Assembly: GCA_902812495.1 (NCBI GenBank)
Contig: CADDZR010000007.1
Location: 1 to 64,000 of the forward strand
Direction: 5' to 3'
Length of the DNA: 64,000 bases
Source: an archaeon
GTDB lineage: Archaea > Thermoproteota > Nitrososphaeria > Nitrososphaerales > Gagatemarchaeaceae
Made by a program: the position numbers and the translations under genes. The notes under the pieces were generated by a model. It ran no database searches. It was given only the letters and a program-made list of their open reading frames with translations, and was not told the DNA's origin. Shown one piece after another: positions 16,512 to 24,605 of the stretch (the stretch's first letter is position 1; each line of letters starts with the position of its first letter).

Positions 16512-18023
16512 ATGTTGGAGTCCACCCCTGTCCTTGAAGCCGTTAGTATAACAAAGAGATTTGGAAATCTTGTTGCAAATGACAGAATAAACTTTACTCT
16601 TAAAAGAGGTGAGATACACGCACTTCTTGGAGAGAATGGAGCTGGAAAGACAACTCTTTGCAGCATACTGTATGGATACATAAGACCAGATGAGGGAGAA
16701 ATAAAGCTTAGCGGGAGGCAGGTTAAGATAAACAACCCAAAAGAGGCAATGAGGCTTGGAATAGGGATGGTTCATCAGGATTTTATGCTTATACCTAACA
16801 TGACTGTATCTGAGAACCTCAGCCTTCTTCTTGACCCAAAGATAAGAAAGCCAGTAGTTGACCTTGAAGAAATAGGAAAGAAAATAGTTAGCATGGGAGA
16901 GAGCTACGGGTTGAGGGTCGACCCTGATGCCAGAATAGAGATGCTCTCGGCAGGAGAGAAGCAGATGGTTGAAATAATTAAGTGCCTTTTCCTGAACTCC
17001 AAGATACTGATATTTGATGAGCCGACAAGCCATTTGGCAGGTGTTGAAACAGAGAAACTATTTTCCAGTCTCAAGCTAATGAAGAAAGAGGGAAGGTCCA
17101 TAATATTTGTGACACACAAGATTGATGAGGTTATGAATATCGCCGACAGGATAACTGTGCTCAGGCAGGGGAAGGTTGTTGCTTCAGTTAACAGGGCAGA
17201 TGTCACTAGAGAAGAGCTTGCATCCTTGATCGTGGGAAGGGCTGTTCAAAGAACTGTCAAGGAAACTTTGATGCAAAGTTCCGAACCTGTCCTTGTAGTC
17301 CAAGGTGTATCAGCAAAGAACGACCTCGGCGTTACTGCTCTAAAAGACGTGTCCTTCACTCTGAGGAAGGGCGAGATACTTGGTATAGCTGGTGTTGCAG
17401 GAAATGGACAGAGGGAGCTTGACGAAGTAATAACAGGTATGAGAAAGGTTATCTCAGGCAGGATAATCCTTGATGGAAGGAGTATTGAAAACCAGACACC
17501 TGACGTGGTCAGGAGAGAGGGAATTGCCCATGTTTGTGAAGAACACAAAACAGGTTTCATTTTCGAGATGTCCTTGAAAGAAAACCTAATTGTCTCACCC
17601 TTTATTGCTGAGAGGTTCAGGAAGGGCATATTCATAGACTATGAAAAGCTGGACAAAACAGTTAGGGAGCTTATAAAAGAGTACGGGATAGTTGCGAAGT
17701 CTCCTGATGTTAAGCTTGGAACGCTAAGTGGTGGAAACAGGCAGAGGTTTCTTCTTGCAAGAGAGCTATTCTGGGGTCCTAAGGTAATAGTGGCCAACAA
17801 TCCAACAAGGGGTCTCGATATAGCTGCAACAAACTACATCAGGGAGAAGCTGCTCGAAGCTAGGAAACAAGGGAAATCAGTGATAATGATATCTTCAGAC
17901 TTGGATGAGGTCCTTGAGATTTCGGATAGAATTGCTGTCATTAACTCCGGCAGGATTGTTCACATAGAGGATGCTTCCTCAGTGGATGTCCAGAGGCTTG
18001 CATACATGATGACAAAGTCATGA
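16512..18023 (+). CDS. ABC transporter ATP-binding protein, nucleoside-type (two fused NBDs)
   Basis: 503 residues from ATG 16512, the first base but one after ylbF; a frame beginning at 16392 lies inside ylbF and is not credible. Two ATPase domains: the first with GENGAGKTT, HQDFMLIPNMTV, LSAGEKQMVEI and IFDEPTSHL; the second with the degenerate Walker A GVAGNGQRELDE and LSGGNRQRFLLARE, ANNPTRGLD. This is the layout of RbsA/NupO-type ATPases that serve BMP-dependent nucleoside importers. It ends back to back with the convergent permease genes, which together with the BMP protein complete the transporter. Confidence 0.93.
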   Translation: MLESTPVLEAVSITKRFGNLVANDRINFTLKRGEIHALLGENGAGKTTLCSILYGYIRPDEGEIKLSGRQVKINNPKEAMRLGIGMVHQDFMLIPNMTVSENLSLLLDPKIRKPVVDLEEIGKKIVSMGESYGLRVDPDARIEMLSAGEKQMVEIIKCLFLNSKILIFDEPTSHLAGVETEKLFSSLKLMKKEGRSIIFVTHKIDEVMNIADRITVLRQGKVVASVNRADVTREELASLIVGRAVQRTVKETLMQSSEPVLVVQGVSAKNDLGVTALKDVSFTLRKGEILGIAGVAGNGQRELDEVITGMRKVISGRIILDGRSIENQTPDVVRREGIAHVCEEHKTGFIFEMSLKENLIVSPFIAERFRKGIFIDYEKLDKTVRELIKEYGIVAKSPDVKLGTLSGGNRQRFLLARELFWGPKVIVANNPTRGLDIAATNYIREKLLEARKQGKSVIMISSDLDEVLEISDRIAVINSGRIVHIEDASSVDVQRLAYMMTKS

Positions 18024-18968
18024 CTACCTCTTCTTGTAAGGCACCATGAGGTACTTGGGGGGTCTCGCTTTCCTTCCAAACACAGGTATTAGAGCAACAA
18101 GAAAGAGATAAGGTAGCATTGCAAATAGCTGGGAGCTTGTCTGAAAGGCGGGGCCAGCAACAAACAAAAACTCTGTTTGGGCTGCATCAACTACATTGTA
18201 AATTAATGCACCAAAAAGAGCCCTTATTGGTCCCCAGTTTGCAAAGTAAATTAGTGCAAGTGAAACGAATCCCCTCCCGGCTATCACGTCAAACTGAAAG
18301 TTCTGAAGAAAACCAATCTCAAAATAAGCACCCGCAAGACCTGCAGTTATACCGCCAAAGAGGACAGCAAGGAAGCGAACCCTATTGACGTTTATTCCCA
18401 TGTTATCCGCAGCTACAGGATTTTCTCCAACTGCCTTTACACGCATTCCATAGCTTGTTCTGTTCAGGAAAAGATAAACAGCTAAAACAAGAATTAACGA
18501 GATGTATACTAGAGGATTTTGAGAGAAGATAATTGGCCCGAGGAATGGTATCCTGCTTAACAAGGGTACATTTACTGGTTGAATATTTGTGAAAAGAGCA
18601 ACTGGGTTAGTGGAGCTAAACTTTATGAAAAGCACGTATGAAAAGCCTAGGCCGAATAGGTAAAAAGCAAGGCCTGTAACAACCTGGTCAAAACCAAGCC
18701 TTACAGTCAGCAAACCAAAGACAGATGCAAAGAGAATGGCAACAGCTAGAGCACCGAATATAGCCAGGTAAGGGCTACCCGAAATTACATCTATGACGAA
18801 CGTTGTTAATGCTGCCATAAGCATTAGACCCTCTATCCCGAGATTCACAACCCCTGCTTTCTCTGAAATTATTTCGCCCATTCCAGCAAAGATATACAGA
18901 GGAGCAAAACGAAAGGTCAGGCTTAAAACATCAACTACAGCATTTTCCACAGAAACCATATCATTCAC
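18024..18968 (-). CDS. ABC transporter permease (nucleoside/BMP type)
   Basis: 314 residues, about eight to nine hydrophobic segments, of the branched-chain-type permease superfamily: AGMGEIISEKAGVVNLGIEG at the N-terminus and GENPVAADNMGINVNR in the cytoplasmic coupling loop are hallmarks of the NupQ/YufQ subunit. It pairs with the second permease whose end overlaps its start by eight bases. The gene's last base abuts the ATPase stop on the other strand. Confidence 0.92.
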   Translation of the reverse strand: MNDMVSVENAVVDVLSLTFRFAPLYIFAGMGEIISEKAGVVNLGIEGLMLMAALTTFVIDVISGSPYLAIFGALAVAILFASVFGLLTVRLGFDQVVTGLAFYLFGLGFSYVLFIKFSSTNPVALFTNIQPVNVPLLSRIPFLGPIIFSQNPLVYISLILVLAVYLFLNRTSYGMRVKAVGENPVAADNMGINVNRVRFLAVLFGGITAGLAGAYFEIGFLQNFQFDVIAGRGFVSLALIYFANWGPIRALFGALIYNVVDAAQTEFLFVAGPAFQTSSQLFAMLPYLFLVALIPVFGRKARPPKYLMVPYKKR

Positions 18969-20013
18969 CTAGAAGGACTGTTCCTATCTTTGTCCTTTCT
19001 AGTATGAATGTGCTGAGTAAGACACCAGCAAGCATTATGCCCTCCATTGCGAAAACGACACTTGTAGGGACGTTGACTGAAACAGCCATTTCCTCGGTAC
19101 CTATTGTTATGTAGCCGACAAAGAGAGATGAAAATGCTATACCAAGCATATTCTTTCTCCCTAACATGGCTGCAATTATGGCAAGCAACCCAAAGCTTGT
19201 ACCGAACTGACCCGCATCTAGATGTTTCAGATAACCCATTATGTATGTTGCACCCGCAAGACCTGCAAGACCACCTGCGGCCAGCATCGTGATCAGCATT
19301 ATCCTTGAGTAGTTTATACCAGCATAGAGCGAAGTTTCAAGGCTCTCGCCTACGACCCTTGCATGCATTCCAAAGGGAGTTCTCTCAACAAGTAAGTAAA
19401 GAAGCACACCTATGGCAAGGGTGAATGGTAGGGCATAGGTTATGCCCTGAGTTATCTCTGGAAAGGTCAAGTACTGTGGAAGTGTATCCGTTATTGGATA
19501 TCCGAATGACTGGGAACCTCTTATTGGACCGTTTATCATGTATGTTCCGAAATATAGAGCAACAACGTTAAGGAGGAGTGTTATGACAATCTCGTTTGCC
19601 CCGAACTTTATTCGCAGGATAGCGGGTGCTAAGATCCAAACCATCCCACCCACAGTTGCTAGGAGTATCATGACAAAGAATAACCCGACAGGATGTAGGT
19701 AGCGAAGATAGACGTAAGCAACAAAGACCATCACCATTCCTACTGTGAACTGTCCCTGAGCCCCTATATTCCAGAGACCTGCTTTAAGGGCTAGTCCAAT
19801 ACCAAGGGCCATAGTGTAGAGAGCAATAAATCTGATAACTATCTGCTGTATTCCTGATGAGGAAGAAAGCGGGTCAAAGAATATAGCTTCAATTGCTCTT
19901 ATAGGGCTACCGCCTGCGAAATAAATAATAATCAGACCAGAAACTATTCCAAGTATCACTGCAATAAAATTAAACAAAATAATTATGAAGGCCTTTCGGC
20001 CTCTCGAATTCAT
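18961..20013 (-). CDS. ABC transporter permease (nucleoside/BMP type)
   Basis: 350 residues of the NupP/YufP subtype. Seen: N-terminal membrane segment, ALGIGLALKAGLWNIGAQGQ, FGANEIVITLLLNVVALYFG, then the coupling loop GMHARVVGESLETSLYAGIN and GLAGATYIMG. Forms the membrane channel with the following permease. Eight bases separate its start from the BMP gene stop, so the three minus-strand genes form one operon, with the ATPase supplied from the opposing operon. Confidence 0.92.
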   Translation of the reverse strand: MNSRGRKAFIIILFNFIAVILGIVSGLIIIYFAGGSPIRAIEAIFFDPLSSSSGIQQIVIRFIALYTMALGIGLALKAGLWNIGAQGQFTVGMVMVFVAYVYLRYLHPVGLFFVMILLATVGGMVWILAPAILRIKFGANEIVITLLLNVVALYFGTYMINGPIRGSQSFGYPITDTLPQYLTFPEITQGITYALPFTLAIGVLLYLLVERTPFGMHARVVGESLETSLYAGINYSRIMLITMLAAGGLAGLAGATYIMGYLKHLDAGQFGTSFGLLAIIAAMLGRKNMLGIAFSSLFVGYITIGTEEMAVSVNVPTSVVFAMEGIMLAGVLLSTFILERTKIGTVLLGE

Positions 20014-20021
20014 TTCCTTGG

Positions 20022-21221
20022 CTAGAGACTCGAGAACCTAGGTAAGTAGTTGAATTGTGCAGCGGTTGTCGTTAAAGAAGAGTCGGAGCATCCAGCTTGG
20101 TTAGGATTATCGAAACAGAGAGGGTCTCCTGTTGCCGGATTTGTCTTGAAGTACATTACAATTGCCCCCACTGTGAACATGTCTTGTAGTTTTGATGCAA
20201 TTGACTTCACGTTGGCAGGCACGTTTGGACCTGGTTGCACCTTAACCATTCCACCTCCCATGTTTGCTGTCACAAAGCCCCACCTCCAGTTACCGTTTAC
20301 GTAGTCGTTAAGAGCTGCGTTATAGAGAGGACCCCAGTTAACAACAATAGAGCCAAGCAACACATTAGCTACCGTTGGATCGACTGCCGAGAGATTGGAG
20401 TAGACGTTTGTTGCCCAGACCTGCTTTGTCGAAGAGACAGATTTCGCAGCACCAATTACACCTACATCGATACCGTCCCCAGACGAGAACACTACATCCG
20501 CACCTTGGTTATATGCTGCTGTTGCATCCTTCTGTGCACCCGCAGAGTCGCTCCAAGAGAATGCTTCGTACTTCTCAATGAATGTCGGAGTGGTTCCGGG
20601 CTTGGTTGCATTAAGCGAGTAAAGTACACCAGCCTTGAAGCCTTCGTGACCAGCCCAAATCGAAGGAACTCTCCCACCGCCTATTAAGCCAAAGGTATCT
20701 GTCTTCGACACAAGTCCTGCCATTACCCCAAGAATGAATCCACCCTGCCCGAGGTCGAGCCATATTCTGTAAACATTTGAGTAGTTTGCTGCAAAGCAGT
20801 CAACGCAGACAAAGAGTGTATTTGGATACTTTGGTGCAATTGTTGAAGCCATAACCTGATACTGTATCCCTTGAAGGAAGATTACATTGTATCCCTGGCT
20901 TGCATACTGCTCAGCAACTGGCTGTGCAGAGGTTCCGTCGAACTTGTTCTCCGTTATGCTGAGAGAGAAGTTGTACTCTTTCTGAAGTAGCTGGAGAGAA
21001 TGCTCTGCTTGGTAATTCCATGAATGGTCGCGTGAATCTATGGGTACAATCATACCAACCTTAAGCTTCGATATTGCGAGAGCTGCAGCAGTTGAAGTAG
21101 TTTGGGTTTGGCCTCCTGGAGGTCTGCTTACAAAGGCATATGTAGCGAGAGCCGCAAGAATTATGACCAGAACGATCAAGCCACCCTCGAGTTGTGTTAG
21201 AGCTTTTCTTTTCATTAACAT
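20022..21221 (-). CDS. BMP family substrate-binding protein, membrane-anchored
   Basis: 399 residues (ATG 21221, or ATG 21215). Residues ~12-34 form an uncleaved signal anchor without a lipobox Cys, followed by a Gly/Thr/Ser linker (GGQTQTTSTAAA), so the domain is exposed outside the cell. The rest is a PnrA/Med-like periplasmic-binding fold: GMIVPIDSRDHSWNYQAEHS, QGYNVIFLQG, GFILGVMAGLVSKT, GLIGGGRVPS and GADVVFSSGDGIDVG. BMP proteins usually bind purine or pyrimidine nucleosides. Its position between the carbamoyltransferase genes and the cyclase/amidase genes suggests it supplies their substrate. Confidence 0.9.
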   Translation of the reverse strand: MLMKRKALTQLEGGLIVLVIILAALATYAFVSRPPGGQTQTTSTAAALAISKLKVGMIVPIDSRDHSWNYQAEHSLQLLQKEYNFSLSITENKFDGTSAQPVAEQYASQGYNVIFLQGIQYQVMASTIAPKYPNTLFVCVDCFAANYSNVYRIWLDLGQGGFILGVMAGLVSKTDTFGLIGGGRVPSIWAGHEGFKAGVLYSLNATKPGTTPTFIEKYEAFSWSDSAGAQKDATAAYNQGADVVFSSGDGIDVGVIGAAKSVSSTKQVWATNVYSNLSAVDPTVANVLLGSIVVNWGPLYNAALNDYVNGNWRWGFVTANMGGGMVKVQPGPNVPANVKSIASKLQDMFTVGAIVMYFKTNPATGDPLCFDNPNQAGCSDSSLTTTAAQFNYLPRFSSL

Positions 21222-21245
21222 TTGCGGTCAGACCTCTTATTGTAA

Positions 21246-21254
21246 ATTATTTAA
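21246..21254 (-). promoter_or_regulatory. TATA-like element for the BMP-permease operon
   Basis: An AT-rich block reading ATTTAAATAATT on the minus strand lies about 27-35 bases before ATG 21221. It sits in the 140-base divergent region between the binding-protein gene and the cyclase gene. Confidence 0.4.
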
Positions 21255-21348
21255 ATCTCTGCGTGTGGATTTCAGATGCTAATTTAACTTGATTTTCAAC
21301 CCTTACTTAAAAAAGTTTCATTTGAAGAGAGGGCAGCTCCGAATAGGA

Positions 21349-21356
21349 TTAATATA
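21349..21356 (+). promoter_or_regulatory. TATA-like element for the cyclase-carboxyltransferase operon
   Basis: TTAATATA lies about 25 bases before ATG 21377, the spacing expected for an archaeal promoter with a leaderless or very short 5' end. Confidence 0.42.
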
Positions 21357-21376
21357 CGTTTAAGGTGGCTAAGGGC

Positions 21377-22183
21377 ATGGACTGGAGCAAGGTAGTTGAT
21401 TGGAGCAGGGTGAGAATTTATGACCTCTCACAACCAACTAGCTGGAAAGCACCACCTTTTATGTGGTATCCACCTTTCAAGGTCTCATGGATAAAGACAC
21501 TCTCGGAGCACAGGGTAAGGGCCCAGTACATAGAAACTTCCCTTCATTTTGGAACGCACTTCGATGGACAGATGCACTTCATGACAGGTGGGAAGGATAT
21601 AGCAAGCCTTCCCTTGGAGAACTATCTTGTTGGAGAAGGCGCAATAGTAGATATAGGACCGTACGTCGGAGACTATGATATTTATACGCCAGAGCTTATC
21701 CAGAAGGCAGCTAAAGATGGGAATGTAGAGATAAAGAAGGGTGACATACTCGTCATAAGAACTGGCTACCATCACTATGCATGGTGCGGTGACAAGCCAG
21801 ACGAGGTCAGGTACATGGTTAAACATCCAGGCCCTGACGTAAGGTTTGCAAAATGGTGTATAGAAATGCAGTTCAAGTGGCTCGCTGTGGATGCGATATC
21901 TCAGGACCATCCCCTTAATACAGTTGTCAGGAACGCAAGACAGGACCTTGTTGCCGAGGCAGAGAGGAAATGGGGGAGGAAGATAGACGAGGTTCTTCCA
22001 TGGCCTGAGAACTACCAGGTAATGCATGTACTTCTCTTTCCCCATCTAATTCAACATGCCGAGAACCTGGGAGGTGAAATAGACCTCTGTTCAAACAGGA
22101 GGGGGATAATAGGCGCGTTCCCATTTAAGTTCCAAGACGGGGAAACAGCATTTGCAAGGATAGTTGCGTTCATGACGGAGTAG
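21377..22183 (+). CDS. Cyclase family metal-dependent amidohydrolase (kynurenine formamidase/isatin hydrolase-like)
   Basis: 268 residues from ATG 21377; GTG 21365 is an in-frame alternative. The metal-binding signature appears as HFGTHFDGQMHF near residue 54 (family form HxGTHxDxPxH, with Gln in place of Pro), and a second conserved His in QDHPLN near residue 175; C-terminal RRGIIGAFPFKFQDGETA closes the fold. Family members hydrolyse cyclic or linear amides, for example isatin or N-formylkynurenine, with Zn or Mn. In this cluster it is the best candidate for opening a hydroxylated N-heterocycle. No barbiturase- or allantoinase-like gene is present to do that job. Confidence 0.87.
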   Translation: MDWSKVVDWSRVRIYDLSQPTSWKAPPFMWYPPFKVSWIKTLSEHRVRAQYIETSLHFGTHFDGQMHFMTGGKDIASLPLENYLVGEGAIVDIGPYVGDYDIYTPELIQKAAKDGNVEIKKGDILVIRTGYHHYAWCGDKPDEVRYMVKHPGPDVRFAKWCIEMQFKWLAVDAISQDHPLNTVVRNARQDLVAEAERKWGRKIDEVLPWPENYQVMHVLLFPHLIQHAENLGGEIDLCSNRRGIIGAFPFKFQDGETAFARIVAFMTE

Positions 22184-22186
22184 GAT

Positions 22187-23422
22187 TTGCGCGGCCTAGA
22201 TAGGCTCCTGAGGCTTGTCGATGAAGGGAGCTTCAGGGATGTAGATGGATACGACACAGCAAATGTTGAAGAGTGCGATGGTGTATACGCGGGTACGGCA
22301 AAAATAAAAGGGGTCAGTAGCTGCGTTATAGTGCAGGAGCAGGATTACCTTGCTGGGACGATGGGTGAAAAGCAAATAGGAAGGATGGCCAGGGTTGCAA
22401 GAGAATCTTTAAGGAAGGGAATACCACTCTTGTGTATATACAGTTCAGGCGGTGCAAGGTTTCAGGAAGGGACAAGGACACTTTACATGGTGTCGGAGTT
22501 TATAAAAGTTCTTGCACGTGTGAGAATGAAGGTTCCGTATTTCTCTGCAATATTAGGTCCATGCGCAGGAGGAGCATCTATTTCTGCATCCTTATCAGAC
22601 TTGATAGTTATGAGAAAGGAGAACTCTTCCCTCTTTGTCTACGGACCCCTTGTTTCAAGAGAAGAGTTTGGATTGAGCGTAGGAGCTGATGATATGGGAG
22701 GTGCAATGGTACAGGCAAAGAACCTAACAGCCTCGATCGTTTGTGAGAGTGAGGAAAAGTGTATCGAGAACTTGAAAAGTTTGCTTCTCATTAGTAGAGG
22801 AAAGGAGGAGGGACTAGATGGAGCCCCATCATTAAATGAAAAGGTGCTTGAGGAGGTAGGGGTGAAAAAAGGTGTGGAACTTTTTTCTCTTGCAGGAGAG
22901 AATGTCAAGGCTTATCTAACACTATACAAGCATCGACCACTAGCTGTCCTTATTGTAAAAGGTAAAGAAAATTTGGGATACGTTGGTTATAGGGATGCGC
23001 TAAAGATATACCGCGTTCTCGAGTTGTGTAACAGGAGAGGTGTAGCTATTCTCCAGATAATCGATAGCCCTGGATTTGCTCCCCTTCCATCCGAAGAAGC
23101 AGCAGGACTTGTTTCATTAACAGGCAGGATTGCTGACCTTCTTTCAAGAAGGAAATTTAAATGTGCATCCTTGATCCAGCGAAGATGCTACGGTGGTCTG
23201 TTTGTTCTGCTATGTAGTAAGGGCCTAGGATGCGATTTTTCTCTTGCGTACGAGGACTCGATTATTTCCTTCGCACCCGAGACAGCTTACTATGCAGTTG
23301 TAGGTAAGGAAGGTAAATTCGAGAGCAAATTTTCAGCCTCCGCTGCAGAGAGAGAGGGCTTTGTAACGCTACTCAAAGAAAACTCAGAGCTTAGAGAATA
23401 TCTTTCAAGGCTTGTTAGATGA
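22187..23422 (+). CDS. Biotin-independent-looking carboxyltransferase (ACC/malonate decarboxylase family)
   Basis: 411 residues from TTG 22187, two bases after the cyclase stop; shorter than the ~510 residues of propionyl/acetyl-CoA carboxylase beta subunits. Two crotonase-like halves: the first with SSGGARFQEGTRTL and ILGPCAGGASIS (oxyanion holes), the second with IIDSPGFAPLPSEEAAG and RRCYGGLFVLLCSKGLG. The half-site FAPETAYYAVVG replaces the usual MGPEGAV. No biotin carboxylase or biotin carrier gene occurs in the window. Together with the convergent CoA-transferase it could decarboxylate an acyl-CoA such as malonyl-CoA, as the MdcD/MdcE subunits do (inference). Confidence 0.8.
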   Translation: MRGLDRLLRLVDEGSFRDVDGYDTANVEECDGVYAGTAKIKGVSSCVIVQEQDYLAGTMGEKQIGRMARVARESLRKGIPLLCIYSSGGARFQEGTRTLYMVSEFIKVLARVRMKVPYFSAILGPCAGGASISASLSDLIVMRKENSSLFVYGPLVSREEFGLSVGADDMGGAMVQAKNLTASIVCESEEKCIENLKSLLLISRGKEEGLDGAPSLNEKVLEEVGVKKGVELFSLAGENVKAYLTLYKHRPLAVLIVKGKENLGYVGYRDALKIYRVLELCNRRGVAILQIIDSPGFAPLPSEEAAGLVSLTGRIADLLSRRKFKCASLIQRRCYGGLFVLLCSKGLGCDFSLAYEDSIISFAPETAYYAVVGKEGKFESKFSASAAEREGFVTLLKENSELREYLSRLVR

Positions 23423-24605
23423 CTTTTCTTTTAATCAGATGGTCTATCTCTTTTTTACTCAAGCCTAGTTGCTCAAGTAAGTCATATGTGTGCTCTCCTA
23501 GGGCTGGAGCAGGAAGTCTGAGGTCAGGAGGCGTGGCTGACATCTTTGGAAGGGGAAATACGTACGGTATTAGGCCGAGGGACTTGTGCTTCACCTTTCT
23601 GAAAACATTCCTTGCATTTAGCTGTGAATCACCTGGGAGCTCCTCTATGCTGTTAATCAGGCTACACGGTATACCTTCCTTTGAAAGCAAACTAACCCAG
23701 TAGCTTGCTTCCCTTTTCGCAATCTCTTGCTGGAGGATGAGGTTAAGTTCCTTCCTATTCTCCTCCTTTATCCTGTCCAGGTTTGTCCTGAACCTCCTGT
23801 CTTCTACCAGGTCCTTCCTTCCTAGGGAGAGGCATAGTTTAGACCAAAGTTCGTCGTTACCAACAGCTATAACAATCTCCCTGTCCTTTGCTTTGTAAAC
23901 CTCATAGGGAGAGAGGAGGGGATAGCTGTTACCGAACCTCTCTATCCTATTACCTGTAAGCATGTTTATGGTTATCCACTGCCCTACGAGTGAGACACCC
24001 GACTCGAATAAGGAGACATCTATGTACTGTCCCCTACCCGTTCTTTCCCTGTAGAATAAAGCGGACAATATAGAAATAGAAGCAAACATGGCTGCGGCTA
24101 TATCTGTTACAGGAAACCCAACCCTTAGAGGTGGGCCATCTTTCTCCCCCGTTACTGCCATTACGCCACACATAGCTTGGACTATTGCGTCGTATCCACC
24201 CAAATCTCTGTAAGGACCGCTCTGCCCGAAGCCGGAGACAGAACAGTAAACAATAGAGCTGTTTAACTTCTTAAGTCTCTTGTAGGAAAGGCCCAGTCTT
24301 TCAGCCACACCTGGCCTGAGGTTCTCGACGAATACATCTGCCCTTGAGAGAAGCCTCTCCATCAAAGCTAAACCTTCTTTCTTTTTTAGGTCAATTGTCA
24401 GGCTCATCTTGTTTCTGTTATAGTAAATGAAATAGGGGCTCTCCCCTTTTACCTGCTCACCCCATCTTCTCGAATCATCTCCCTTCCTTGGCTGCTCAAT
24501 CTTTATCACTTCCGCACCCAGGTCCCCTAAAAGTGCAGTGCAGAGAGGCCCAGCTACAGCATTCCCGACCTCAACTACCCTGATGCCTGAAAGTGGACCT
24601 TTCAT
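23415..24605 (-). CDS. CaiB/BaiF (family III) CoA-transferase
   Basis: 396 residues, full length. Family features: GIRVVEVGNAVAGPLCTALLGDLGAEVIKIE at the start (split as GIRVVEVGNAVAGP and LLGDLGAEVIKIEQP), NRNKMSLTIDLKK, VFVENLRPGVAERLGL, and the catalytic aspartate in GGYDAIVQAM near residue 160, the residue that forms the acyl anhydride. It exchanges CoA between organic acids. The ATG overlaps the amidase stop by four bases, so amide hydrolysis and CoA activation are co-expressed, consistent with activation of the acid the amidase releases. Confidence 0.92.
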   Translation of the reverse strand: MKGPLSGIRVVEVGNAVAGPLCTALLGDLGAEVIKIEQPRKGDDSRRWGEQVKGESPYFIYYNRNKMSLTIDLKKKEGLALMERLLSRADVFVENLRPGVAERLGLSYKRLKKLNSSIVYCSVSGFGQSGPYRDLGGYDAIVQAMCGVMAVTGEKDGPPLRVGFPVTDIAAAMFASISILSALFYRERTGRGQYIDVSLFESGVSLVGQWITINMLTGNRIERFGNSYPLLSPYEVYKAKDREIVIAVGNDELWSKLCLSLGRKDLVEDRRFRTNLDRIKEENRKELNLILQQEIAKREASYWVSLLSKEGIPCSLINSIEELPGDSQLNARNVFRKVKHKSLGLIPYVFPLPKMSATPPDLRLPAPALGEHTYDLLEQLGLSKKEIDHLIKRKVI

